A DNA stretch of 17,904 nucleotides, taken from the NCBI GenBank assembly GCA_002293315.1, contig DBCZ01000094.1:11862-29765 (forward strand), written 5' to 3'. A program made the translations under genes and the position numbers. Numbering within the stretch: the first letter of the stretch is position 1; every line of letters starts with the position of its first letter. The notes under the pieces are model-generated. The model made no database searches, was not told where the DNA came from, and saw nothing but the letters and a program-made list of their open reading frames with translations. Shown here piece after piece: positions 1 through 7,061 of this stretch. This DNA is from Ruminococcaceae bacterium UBA945. GTDB taxonomy: Bacteria > Bacillota > Clostridia > Oscillospirales > Acutalibacteraceae.

Positions 1-78
1 CGCCTCGCCGCGAAGCTGACAGGCTGGAAGATAGACATAAAGCCGGAGAGCGGCTTTTTCGGAGAAGAAGGAAAGTAA
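1..78 (+). CDS. nusA: Transcription termination/antitermination factor NusA, C-terminal end (partial)
   Basis: Frame 1 is open from the left edge to a TAA at 76-78 and gives 25 residues. They contain AAKLTGWKIDIK, which matches the end of the second KH domain of NusA (typically AxxLTGWKIDI), followed by a short acidic tail. NusA binds RNA polymerase and nascent RNA and modulates pausing, termination and antitermination. Identity rests on this short match plus the position directly before rnpM, ylxQ and infB, which is the standard Firmicute order. The start and most of the gene lie outside the window. The next gene begins 12 nt downstream, so this is one operon. Confidence 0.85.
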   Translation, partial: RLAAKLTGWKIDIKPESGFFGEEGK

Positions 79-90
79 GCGGAGGAGAAT

Positions 91-384
91 ATGGCGCAGA
101 AGATGAAGAAAATCCCGATGAGAATGTGCACAGGCTGCGGCGAGATGAAGCCCAAAAGAGAGCTTGTGCGTATTGTTAAAGCACCGGTGGTTGATGAGAA
201 TTCTCCTTCAGAGGTCAGTCTTGACCTCACAGGGAAAAAGCCGGGCAGGGGTGCGTATATTTGCAAGAATGCCGAATGCCTCAAAAAGGCGAGGAAGGCG
301 AGGAGGCTTGAAAAGGCTTTCTCCATGCAGATTCCCGATGAGGTTTACACCACAATGGAAAGAGAGATTGCCGGGGCGGAGTGA
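91..384 (+). CDS. rnpM: RNase P modulator RnpM (YlxR/DUF448 family)
   Basis: A 97-residue basic protein of the YlxR (DUF448) family. Near the N-terminus it has RMCTGCGEMKPKRELVR, and in the middle GRGAYICKNAECLKKA, the two signature blocks of the family; these form a small RNA-binding fold. B. subtilis YlxR has been described as a modulator that binds the RNase P RNA and lowers its activity. The ATG at 91 is preceded by a GGAGGAG ribosome binding site at 81-87, which settles the start. The gene lies between nusA and the L7Ae-like gene, its invariant place in Firmicutes, and its stop abuts the next start. Family assignment is firm; the RNase P role here is inferred from the family. Confidence 0.93.
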   Translation: MAQKMKKIPMRMCTGCGEMKPKRELVRIVKAPVVDENSPSEVSLDLTGKKPGRGAYICKNAECLKKARKARRLEKAFSMQIPDEVYTTMEREIAGAE

Positions 385-729
385 ATGGATAAAGTGCTGA
401 ATATGCTCGGACTCGCTCGAAGAGCGGGGAAGCTAGGCGGCGGGTATGATGCCACGGTTGAGAAGATAAAAGCGGGGCAGGCGAGGCTCGTCGTCACTGC
501 GGGAGATATTTCCGAGAAAACCCTTAAGAATCTGAAATATGAGGCGGGAAAGCAAAACGTTGCCGTCAGGCAGATAGCCGCCGGTATCGCAGAGCTTGGC
601 AGGGCATGCGGGATAAGGGCCGGAATCGTGGTAGTAAACGATGAGGGCTTTGCAAAAAAGACAGATGAGTTGATTGAAGAGGCAAAAACAGACGGCTCAA
701 GGAGCGGAAAGGTCGATTTTAGCTTATGA
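385..729 (+). CDS. ylxQ: L7Ae/L30e-like RNA-binding protein YlxQ
   Basis: A 114-residue protein of the ribosomal L7Ae/L30e/Gadd45 family. The N-terminal MLGLARRAGKL, the central LVVTAGDISEKTLKNL and the later IAELGRACG follow the family consensus (GLARRAGKL, LVxxAxDxSxxT, ELGxAxG). The fold usually recognises kink-turn RNA, and B. subtilis YlxQ has been shown to bind kink-turns in vitro; its cellular target is unclear. The C-terminal 15 or so residues (from about KKTDELIEEAK onward) are charged and extend past the core fold. The ATG at 385 comes immediately after the rnpM TGA, and the stop overlaps the infB start (ATGA at 726-729), so translation of the three genes is probably coupled. Confidence 0.88.
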   Translation: MDKVLNMLGLARRAGKLGGGYDATVEKIKAGQARLVVTAGDISEKTLKNLKYEAGKQNVAVRQIAAGIAELGRACGIRAGIVVVNDEGFAKKTDELIEEAKTDGSRSGKVDFSL

Positions 730-3176
730 TGATTAAATACAAGGTCAGTGAGGTGGCAAGCGACCTCGGCATTGGGAACAAGGATGTCATAGATATGCTG
801 GCGGAGCATTTTGCCGAGCCCAAAAAGCACCAGACCGCCCTCGTTGAGGCGGAGCTGGACGTTATCTTTGATATGTTCACCCAGCTGAACAGCGTGGCGG
901 ATTTCAAGGCCTATTTCGCTGAAATGGACGAAAAGCCTAAAGAGAAGCCGGCGGAAAAGCCAAAGGCGGAGCCCGCCGTAAAAGCGCCTGTAAAGAACAA
1001 GGAGGAGGCAGCCGAAGAAAAGCCGGCTGCACCGAAAGAGAAAGCGCAGAAGAAGGAAGCTCAAAAAGAGCCGCAGAAGGCGGAGCATAAAAAGGAGCGG
1101 CCGCAGACCTCAAGACCCGCAGAGCGCAGACCCAAGATGGAGACGCTCAAGCAGAGCGCGGCGAACATCAAGGGCGGCGTGACGACCTCCTCTGAGGAGG
1201 AGAGAGCCTCTTCAAGGAAGCTGGTTGACACGAGGCAGTCAAATGTCAACATTGACAGGTATAACGAGAAATATGACCGGCTTGCCGACCAAAAGGTGCG
1301 CACGGAGAATATAGTAACAAAGCAGAAGTTCACTAACCGCGCGGCGCAGAGAAGAAACCCGAGGCGCGGCAAGAGGGAGACGGAGGCCGAGAGGCTGAAC
1401 CGCATAGCGCAGGAGCGCAAGGCAAAGCAGATGAGGGTGGAGCTTCCTGATGAAATCAGCATCGGTGAGCTTGCGCTGCGCTTGAAGGTCGCGGCACCCG
1501 AGCTAATCAAGAAGCTTATGCAGATGGGCGTCATGGCGACGATTAACGATATAATCGACTTTGACACGGCCGCTCTCGTCGCGGAGGAATTCCATGCGAG
1601 GGTTGAGCGCGAGAATATCGTCACGATTGAAGACAGGATCATTGATGACAGCGAAGACGAGAGCGAAAATCTCGTCACGCGCGCGCCGGTGGTCGTCGTT
1701 ATGGGTCACGTTGACCACGGAAAGACCTCAATTCTCGACGCCATCAGAGACGCGAACGTCACAAGCGGCGAGGCGGGAGGAATCACGCAGCACATCGGCG
1801 CTTACCGCGTCAAAATAGGCGGCAAGTATATCACATTCCTTGACACGCCCGGCCACGCCGCGTTTACGACGATGCGAGCCAGGGGCGCACAGGTGACGGA
1901 TATAGCCGTGCTCGTCGTCGCAGCGGACGACGGCATCATGCCGCAGACGATTGAGGCAATCAACCACGCCAAGGCGGCGGGAGTTTCAATCATCGTGGCT
2001 ATAAACAAGATGGACAAGCCCGAGGCGAACCCGGATAAAATTAAAGAGCAGCTGACCGAATATGAGCTTATTCCGGAGGAGTGGGGCGGAGATACGCCGA
2101 TTATCCCTGTTTCGGCACACACAAAGGCGGGCATTGAAGACCTTCTTGAGATGATAAACCTTGTGGCGGAGATGAAAGAGCTTAGAGCCAACCCCGACAG
2201 AGCCGCGAGAGGAACAGTAATCGAAGCGCGGCTTGATAAGGGCCTGGGGCCGATTGCCACTGTTCTCGTGCAGAATGGTACGCTTCATAAGGGAGATATA
2301 ATCGTGGCGGGCACGGCGGTAGGACGTGTGCGCGTCATGAAGGACGACAGGGGAAATATCGCAAAAGAGGCCGGGCCGTCAGTGCCGGTGGAGATAACAG
2401 GGCTCAATGAAGCCCCAACAGGCGGAGACGTGTTCAACGTCGTAACCGACGAGCGCCTTGCGAGAGAGCTGGTGGAGCAGCGCTCCACGGCGCAGAGGGA
2501 AGAGCAGTTTAACGCGCAGACGAAGATAACGCTTGATAATCTCTTTGATCAAATGCAGGAAAATGAGATGAAGGAGCTGAAGGTCATCGTCAAGGCGGAC
2601 GTTCAGGGCTCAGTTGAGGCAGTGAGGCAGAGCCTCGAGAAGCTGACAAACGAAGAGGTGCGCGTGCATGTGATACACGGTGCCGTCGGCGCGATAAACG
2701 AGAGTGACATCATGCTGGCCAACGCTTCGAACGCCATCGTGGTGGGCTTCAACGTGCGCCCGGACGCCGTGGCGGAGGAAAACGCCAAGCGCGACGGCGT
2801 GGACATGCGCATGTACAGAGTTATATATGACTTGATTGACGAGATAGAATCCGCGATGAAGGGCATGCTTGCTCCGAAATTCCGCGAGATTGAGCTCGGA
2901 AAGGCGGAGTGCCGCGAGGTTTATAAAATCTCGAACGTCGGCACGGTTCTGGGCGGATACGTCACGCACGGCAAGATTGTGAGAAACGCGCTTGTGCGCG
3001 TGGTGCGCGACGGTATTATCATCGCCGATGATAAAATCGCATCATTGAGAAGATTCAAAGACGATGTGCGTGAGGTGGCCGAGGGATACGAGTGCGGCAT
3101 CACGCTCGAGAAATTCTCAGATATCAAGCAGGGCGACATCATAGAGGCCTATGAGATGGAGGAATACAGAGATTAA
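726..3176 (+). CDS. infB: Translation initiation factor IF-2
   Basis: An 816-residue translational GTPase that brings fMet-tRNA to the 30S subunit and promotes subunit joining. Domains in order: an IF2_N helical domain at about residues 1-55; a low-complexity Lys/Glu/Pro/Ala linker at about 69-138; a second IF2_N domain at about 236-300; then the G domain with GHVDHGKT at 327-334 (G1), DTPGH from 373 (G3), NKMD from 427 (G4) and an SAHTKAG block (G5). Domains II, III and the fMet-tRNA-binding domain IV follow to the end. The length is normal for the family. Two consecutive ATG codons occur at 726 and 729; either could be the start. AAAGG at 708-712 is the nearest ribosome binding site, somewhat far from 726, which fits coupling to the upstream gene whose stop it overlaps. 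Confidence 0.98.
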   Translation: MMIKYKVSEVASDLGIGNKDVIDMLAEHFAEPKKHQTALVEAELDVIFDMFTQLNSVADFKAYFAEMDEKPKEKPAEKPKAEPAVKAPVKNKEEAAEEKPAAPKEKAQKKEAQKEPQKAEHKKERPQTSRPAERRPKMETLKQSAANIKGGVTTSSEEERASSRKLVDTRQSNVNIDRYNEKYDRLADQKVRTENIVTKQKFTNRAAQRRNPRRGKRETEAERLNRIAQERKAKQMRVELPDEISIGELALRLKVAAPELIKKLMQMGVMATINDIIDFDTAALVAEEFHARVERENIVTIEDRIIDDSEDESENLVTRAPVVVVMGHVDHGKTSILDAIRDANVTSGEAGGITQHIGAYRVKIGGKYITFLDTPGHAAFTTMRARGAQVTDIAVLVVAADDGIMPQTIEAINHAKAAGVSIIVAINKMDKPEANPDKIKEQLTEYELIPEEWGGDTPIIPVSAHTKAGIEDLLEMINLVAEMKELRANPDRAARGTVIEARLDKGLGPIATVLVQNGTLHKGDIIVAGTAVGRVRVMKDDRGNIAKEAGPSVPVEITGLNEAPTGGDVFNVVTDERLARELVEQRSTAQREEQFNAQTKITLDNLFDQMQENEMKELKVIVKADVQGSVEAVRQSLEKLTNEEVRVHVIHGAVGAINESDIMLANASNAIVVGFNVRPDAVAEENAKRDGVDMRMYRVIYDLIDEIESAMKGMLAPKFREIELGKAECREVYKISNVGTVLGGYVTHGKIVRNALVRVVRDGIIIADDKIASLRRFKDDVREVAEGYECGITLEKFSDIKQGDIIEAYEMEEYRD

Positions 3177-3191
3177 GCCTCGGAGGTACTT

Positions 3192-3566
3192 ATGGCAGGC
3201 CACAGAATGGACAGGATATCAGAGGACATAAGGAGAGAGCTTTCGGCGGTTTTCCGTGAGCTTAAGGATCCGCGCGTGACGGAGTGCTTTCTGAGCATTG
3301 TGCGCATCGAGGTGACGAATGACCTCTCCTTTTGCACGGTGTATGTCAGCACGATAGAGGGCTTAGAGCGCACTAAAGAGGCCGTGAAGGGGCTTGAGTC
3401 CGCCGCCGGCTTCATCAGGCGTGAGATAGGGCACAGAATCAAGCTGCGCCACACGCCGCAGATGATTTTCAAGGCGACGGACGCGATTGAGTACGGCGCG
3501 AATATCTCGAAAATCCTTAAAGATTTGAATATAAAAGAGCCGGAAGACGGAGAAGAAAATGATTGA
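3192..3566 (+). CDS. rbfA: 30S ribosome-binding factor RbfA
   Basis: A 124-residue single KH-like domain protein that binds immature 30S subunits and assists late 16S rRNA 5'-end maturation and cold adaptation. It starts with HRMDRISEDIRRELSAV, then has ELKDPRVTE, the family signature, and later RREIGHRIKLRHTPQM near the C-terminus, with usual spacing and length. The ATG at 3192 has a good GGAGG ribosome binding site at 3181-3185. It begins 15 nt after infB and its 3' end overlaps the next gene by 8 nt, so it is co-transcribed with the IF-2 operon as in other Firmicutes. Confidence 0.96.
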   Translation: MAGHRMDRISEDIRRELSAVFRELKDPRVTECFLSIVRIEVTNDLSFCTVYVSTIEGLERTKEAVKGLESAAGFIRREIGHRIKLRHTPQMIFKATDAIEYGANISKILKDLNIKEPEDGEEND

Positions 3567-4515
3567 GCTGCGGAGAATAGCCGAAATACTGCGGGAATGG
3601 GACAATATTCTCGTGGTTTCCCATGCCTCGCCGGACGGCGATACGCTTGGCTCGGCCGCCGCATTGCTTCGACTCTTGCGCGCGCTGGGCAAGAGAATCT
3701 CATTTAGGTGTGCCGATGAAATCCCGGCTAAGTATGCGTTTCTTTTTGAGGGGCTGGAGTTTTCCGCAGATGCGGCGAGCAAAATCATCGCCGTTGATGT
3801 GGCGGACATAAGGCTGCTGGGCGGGCTGAAAGAAGAGTTTGAGGGCAAAATCAATCTCGCGATTGACCATCACGGCACACATGCAAGCTTCGCGGAGACA
3901 GCTTATATTGAGCCGAAAAGCGGTGCGAACGCTGAAATTATATTTGAGCTTTTCAAGCTGATGAATATCCCGATTGACAAGCAGGCGGCAGATTGCCTGT
4001 ATGCGGGCATAACTACGGACACCGGGGGCTTCAGATACGCCAACACGACGCCGAGGTCTCACAGAATAGCGGCGGAGCTGATGGAAAGCGGCGCGGATGC
4101 CGCCGAGCTTAACTATGAGCTTCTCATAGTCAAGACGAGGAGGCAGCTTGAAGCGGAGATGGAGGCTATGTCAGGCCTTGAGTTCTTCCGCGGCGGCGAG
4201 ATAGCCTTGATGACTGTTTCGAGGGAGCTGATGGACAGATTGGGGCTGCAAAATGACGATATAGACGCGCTTTCGGCAAAGCCGAGGCAGATTGAGGGCG
4301 TGCTTGTCGGCGTGACGCTGAAGGAGAAGGAAAACGGCTCTTTCAAGGTCTCCGTGCGGACGAATAAGAACGCGAACGCCGCGGAGATTTGCAAAAAGCT
4401 GGGCGGCGGAGGGCATAAGGGTGCCGCCGGCGCGGAAATCGCGGCGGTTGGTTTAGAAGCCGCAAAAAGGCGGATACTAGAGGCCGCAGAGGAGTATTTG
4501 GAGAGCAGCTTATGA
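3559..4515 (+). CDS. nrnA: DHH-family bifunctional oligoribonuclease/pAp phosphatase NrnA
   Basis: A 318-residue DHH/DHHA1 phosphoesterase. Members in this operon position degrade short RNA oligonucleotides (nanoRNA) and dephosphorylate pAp; some also act on linear or cyclic dinucleotides. Motif I reads SHASPDGD (H22, D26, D28), the DHH motif is D103-H104-H105, and TTDTGGF follows. The C-terminal DHHA1 domain carries GGGGHKGAAG for substrate binding. The metal ligands look intact. Compared with the common DHHxxN form, this protein has His where Asn is usual two residues after the DHH-G, a small deviation. The ATG at 3559 overlaps rbfA by 8 nt and the stop overlaps the truB start, so expression is coupled. 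The exact nucleotide substrate cannot be told from sequence. Confidence 0.92.
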   Translation: MIELRRIAEILREWDNILVVSHASPDGDTLGSAAALLRLLRALGKRISFRCADEIPAKYAFLFEGLEFSADAASKIIAVDVADIRLLGGLKEEFEGKINLAIDHHGTHASFAETAYIEPKSGANAEIIFELFKLMNIPIDKQAADCLYAGITTDTGGFRYANTTPRSHRIAAELMESGADAAELNYELLIVKTRRQLEAEMEAMSGLEFFRGGEIALMTVSRELMDRLGLQNDDIDALSAKPRQIEGVLVGVTLKEKENGSFKVSVRTNKNANAAEICKKLGGGGHKGAAGAEIAAVGLEAAKRRILEAAEEYLESSL

Positions 4516-5435
4516 ACGGGGTGATAATTCTCAATAAATCTGAGGATTTCACCTCATTTGACGCCATAGCCGTGGCAAGGGGAATAACGCGTGAAAGGAA
4601 AATCGGACACACCGGTACGCTTGACCCAATGGCGACGGGCGTCCTTGTTTTGCTTCTGGGCCGAGCAGTCAAGGCGGCGGATTTAATTGCTGACAGCTCA
4701 AAGGAATACCGCGCGGGCTTTCGCCTCGGCGAAAAGCGTGATACGGGCGATATAACCGGTGAAATCACGGAGAAAAGCGATGTCTTGCCGTCCCGCGAAG
4801 CGATGGAGGGCGCAGCTTCAAGCTTTATCGGCGAGATAGAGCAGATTCCGCCAATGTATTCGGCGGTACAGGTTAAGGGGCAGCGGCTTTACAGCCTCGC
4901 GCGGCAGGGGATTGAAATAGAGCGTGAGCCGCGCAAGGTATGCATTGAGAGCATAGCATTTGAGGATTACAGTGCGACTTCAGGAGAAGGAACGCTGATT
5001 ATTTCATGCTCAAAGGGCACATATATCAGAACACTGATTGAAGACATAGCCCAAAAGGCGGGAAGCGTCGGCACGATGAAGTCTTTAGTGCGCACAAAAG
5101 CCTGCGGCTTCTCGGCAGAAGAGGCGCTGACGCTCGCCGAGCTTCAGGCGCTGGCGGACGAGGGCAGGATAGTCGAGGCAATCAGGCCTGTGGACATGCT
5201 GTTTGAAGATTTGAAAGCAATAACGCTTTCAAACGCACAGGCTACGCGATTCCTCAACGGCGGAAAGCTGGATTTGAACAGGATAAAACGCGCAAAAATG
5301 CCGCTTGCAGACAAACAGCGGATAAGGATATACTCGCCGGAGAGGGAATTCCTCGGGCTGGCGACGGTTGAGCTTGAAAGGCAGGAGATTAAGCCGTTAA
5401 AGCTCTTCAAGCTTCATGAAAATCAAGGCGGATAA
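4512..5435 (+). CDS. truB: tRNA pseudouridine(55) synthase TruB
   Basis: A 307-residue TruB enzyme that isomerises U55 in the T-loop of tRNAs. The N-terminal GVIILNKSEDFTSFDA and the catalytic block GHTGTLDPMATGVL with nucleophile D38 are clear. The later SCSKGTYIRTLIEDIA matches the conserved GTYIRTLxxDxG motif, although Ala replaces the usual final Gly. A short C-terminal PUA-like region follows. The ATG at 4512 overlaps the nrnA TGA in the arrangement ATGA, so it is translationally coupled. TruB between rbfA/nrnA and ribF is the normal Firmicute order. Confidence 0.96.
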   Translation: MNGVIILNKSEDFTSFDAIAVARGITRERKIGHTGTLDPMATGVLVLLLGRAVKAADLIADSSKEYRAGFRLGEKRDTGDITGEITEKSDVLPSREAMEGAASSFIGEIEQIPPMYSAVQVKGQRLYSLARQGIEIEREPRKVCIESIAFEDYSATSGEGTLIISCSKGTYIRTLIEDIAQKAGSVGTMKSLVRTKACGFSAEEALTLAELQALADEGRIVEAIRPVDMLFEDLKAITLSNAQATRFLNGGKLDLNRIKRAKMPLADKQRIRIYSPEREFLGLATVELERQEIKPLKLFKLHENQGG

Positions 5436-5436
5436 C

Positions 5437-6363
5437 ATGGAAATAATCAGAGACATAGCGAGCATAAAGCGAAGCGGCGAAAAAACAGCCGTCGCCCTCG
5501 GCACTTTTGACGGCATGCACAGGGGGCACAGGGCGGTTATAGAAGCGGCTGTGGGGGGAGAAGGATATATTCCCGCGACATTCACGTTTTCTTCGAACCC
5601 GCATGAGGGCGCCTTGCTAATCACCGAGAGCGAGAAGATAAGGCAGATTAAAAAATGCGGCGTTTCAGAGCTTCATATAGCAGATTTCAGCACCATTAAG
5701 GATATAAGCCCCGAGGAATTTTTCACCGAGATACTCATCGGGCGGCTGAACGCGGGGAAAATCTGCTGCGGCGGAGGTTTTCGCTTCGGCAAAGACGCGG
5801 CGGGCGACACAGAGCTGCTGAAAGAGCTTTGCGGCAAAAGCGGGGCAGAGCTTGAAATTGTGCCGCCGGTGCTGTATGACGGGGCGCTTATCAGCTCCAC
5901 GCGGATTAGGAATGCCCTTGAAAACGGTGAGATAAAGGCGGCGAATGCCATGCTCGGCAGAGCCTTCGGTTTTTCGCTTGAGGTGATTCACGGAAACCAC
6001 ATCGGCACGGGGCTGGGTATGCCGACGATAAATCAGGCACTGCCGGAGGGCTTTATTCTCCCGCGGTTTGGAGTATATGCGTCGCTCGCAAAGGTGGAGG
6101 GCGAGCTTTTCTTCGGCGTGACGAACATAGGTGTGAAGCCGACAGTCGGCTCAGACAAAGTGCTTTCAGAGACATGGATGCCGCATTTTTCGGGCGACTT
6201 ATACGGCAAAAACGTGCGGCTTTATATCATTGATTTCATAAGGCCGGAGGTGAAATTCCCCTCGCTTGAAAAGATGAAGGAGCAGGTGAAGCTTGACGCG
6301 GAAAAGGCGCGGGGAATCATCAGGGCATATACCGAAGAGAACGGAGATAAATGGCTTAAATAA
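5437..6363 (+). CDS. ribF: Bifunctional riboflavin kinase/FAD synthetase RibF
   Basis: About 308 residues. The enzyme phosphorylates riboflavin to FMN and adenylylates FMN to FAD. The N-terminal nucleotidyltransferase domain has LGTFDGMHRGH (residues 21-31) and later ISSTRIRNALENG. The C-terminal riboflavin kinase domain has LGMPTIN, GVYAS and NIGVKPTVG. An upstream in-frame ATG at 5416 exists, but ATG 5437 is preferred because AAGGCGG at 5424-5430 sits at ideal spacing before it, while 5416 has no ribosome binding site. The kinase domain is slightly divergent: PTIN replaces the common PTAN, and SETWMP replaces the usual E-x-H motif while keeping the Glu. It is the last gene of the operon before a new promoter begins 12 nt past its stop. 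Confidence 0.92.
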   Translation: MEIIRDIASIKRSGEKTAVALGTFDGMHRGHRAVIEAAVGGEGYIPATFTFSSNPHEGALLITESEKIRQIKKCGVSELHIADFSTIKDISPEEFFTEILIGRLNAGKICCGGGFRFGKDAAGDTELLKELCGKSGAELEIVPPVLYDGALISSTRIRNALENGEIKAANAMLGRAFGFSLEVIHGNHIGTGLGMPTINQALPEGFILPRFGVYASLAKVEGELFFGVTNIGVKPTVGSDKVLSETWMPHFSGDLYGKNVRLYIIDFIRPEVKFPSLEKMKEQVKLDAEKARGIIRAYTEENGDKWLK

Positions 6364-6374
6364 GCGAAAAATAT

Positions 6375-6403
6375 TTGACAACGCCGGTATCTTATGATAG
6401 AAT
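6375..6403 (+). promoter_or_regulatory. Sigma-A-type promoter of rpsO
   Basis: TTGACA at 6375-6380 is a perfect -35 box. TAGAAT at 6398-6403 is a 5/6 -10 box, and the spacer is exactly 17 nt. Transcription should start near 6410, leaving about 155 nt of leader before the rpsO ATG. It lies just downstream of the ribF stop, so rpsO can be expressed independently of the nusA-infB operon. Confidence 0.85.
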
Positions 6404-6409
6404 ACGGAA

Positions 6410-6565
6410 GCTACCCTCTCTGTGGTAAGGGGTTAACCTTCAACGAAGGATACACCAAGCCCTCACTGCGGGAACGGGTGAATTTAAGCGGCCGGGGCCG
6501 GGGGGCGCGTTGAGTGAAGAGCTTGGCGGGCGAACACGGTATATGCTGCGGAAAAGGTGATTATT
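6410..6565 (+). promoter_or_regulatory. Structured rpsO 5' leader (candidate S15 autoregulatory element)
   Basis: This non-coding stretch can fold extensively. CCTTC (6437-6441) pairs with GAAGG (6445-6449), extended across an internal loop by GGT (6431-6433) with ACC (6454-6456). A longer stem pairs CCAAGC (6455-6460) with GCTTGG (6521-6526) and TCACT (6463-6467) with AGTGA (6513-6517). Inside it, CGGC and GCCG near 6490-6500 form a further GC-rich hairpin. S15 is known to repress its own mRNA through leader structures that differ between bacterial groups, so autoregulation is a reasonable inference. I did not recognise a published leader class. The exact start depends on the predicted promoter. 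Confidence 0.55.
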
Positions 6566-6829
6566 ATGACGAAAGCAGAAAAGATCGAAATCATGCAGAA
6601 GTATGCCCGCCATGAGGGCGACACAGGCTCGCCGGAGGTTCAAATCGCATTGCTCACGAAGAGAATCAACGATTTAACCGAGCATCTGCGCGAGAACAAG
6701 AAAGACCACCACTCAAGGAGAGGGCTTCTCAAGATGGTAGGACAGAGAAGAGGGCTTTTGGATTACCTCACGAAGCTTGACATCGAGAGATACCGTGCGA
6801 TTATCGCTGATTTGGGTCTGAGAAGATAA
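6566..6829 (+). CDS. rpsO: 30S ribosomal protein S15
   Basis: An 87-residue protein of normal S15 length. It has HEGDTGSPEVQIALLT, INDLTEHL, KDHHSRRGLLKMVGQRR and the C-terminal YRAIIADLGLRR, all diagnostic of S15, which binds the central domain of 16S rRNA early in 30S assembly. The start chosen is ATG 6566, because AAAAGG at 6552-6557 is a proper ribosome binding site for it. A longer reading from GTG 6557 would overlap that site and add residues not found in the family. The gene is followed after 9 nt by a terminator-like hairpin and then pnp, the common rpsO-pnp pairing. Confidence 0.98.
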   Translation: MTKAEKIEIMQKYARHEGDTGSPEVQIALLTKRINDLTEHLRENKKDHHSRRGLLKMVGQRRGLLDYLTKLDIERYRAIIADLGLRR

Positions 6830-6838
6830 GTGAGATAC

Positions 6839-6887
6839 AGGCTGTGTTCCCTACCAAAATTAGGGCTGCACAGCCTTTACCTTTTTT
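6839..6887 (+). terminator. Terminator-like hairpin after rpsO
   Basis: AGGCTGTG (6839-6846) pairs with CACAGCCT (6869-6876), and CCCTA (6849-6853) pairs with TAGGG (6861-6865) inside it. A run of six T at 6882-6887 follows, with a second T run at 6891-6895. The main T run begins about five bases after the stem, so termination may be partial and allow readthrough into pnp, which has no strong promoter of its own that I can see. Confidence 0.7.
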
Positions 6888-6946
6888 CCGTTTTTCCTCT
6901 GAGCGGAAAGCAAAATCTAAGCGGCAGGGCTTGGAAATAGCAGTTA

Positions 6947-6993
6947 ACAATTGAGAGCATGCAGAATTGCACGGCTTGTATGCTGTCAATTGT
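6947..6993. repeat. Imperfect 14-bp inverted repeat between rpsO and pnp
   Basis: ACAATTGAGAGCAT (6947-6960) is the reverse complement of ATGCTGTCAATTGT (6980-6993) except for one mismatch, with a 19-nt loop. The right arm is followed by a second copy of TCAATTGT (6993-7000), giving a small tandem repeat. No T run follows, so it is not an obvious terminator. It may be a remnant of a miniature inverted-repeat element or a hairpin in the pnp leader. The rest of the rpsO-pnp gap (6888-7061) is AT-rich with no gene that I can support. Confidence 0.6.
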
Positions 6994-7061
6994 CAATTGT
7001 GATTTTCCCGAAGCCTTGCACAAAACCATTATATATGCTTTATAAAGCAGAAAGGGAAATC

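Noticed and set aside
345..1088. Minus-strand reading frame of 247 codons over rnpM, ylxQ and early infB
   Set aside because: It is Leu/Arg/Phe-rich, low complexity, and lies opposite the Lys/Glu-rich linker of infB, whose reverse complement naturally lacks stops. No domain is recognisable.
6375..6398. Alternative -10 box TATGAT at 6393-6398 for the rpsO promoter
   Set aside because: The spacer from TTGACA would be only 12 nt; TAGAAT at 6398-6403 gives the ideal 17 nt.
6557..6565. GTG 6557 as the rpsO start
   Set aside because: The GTG is part of the ribosome binding site used by ATG 6566, which gives the standard S15 N-terminus.
6410..6565. T-box riboswitch in the rpsO leader
   Set aside because: There is no T-box consensus sequence and no terminator/antiterminator pair, and the downstream gene is a ribosomal protein.
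7016..7046. Possible pnp promoter with TTGCAC and downstream TTTATA/TATAAA
   Set aside because: The boxes match poorly at correct spacing, and the better TATAAA would start transcription on top of the ribosome binding site. Not strong enough to list.
6951..7061. N-terminal extension of PNPase from a TTG at 6951
   Set aside because: The extra 37 codons lie in the inverted repeat and an AT-rich leader, lack a ribosome binding site and are not part of the family; ATG 7062 with AAAGGG is the start.
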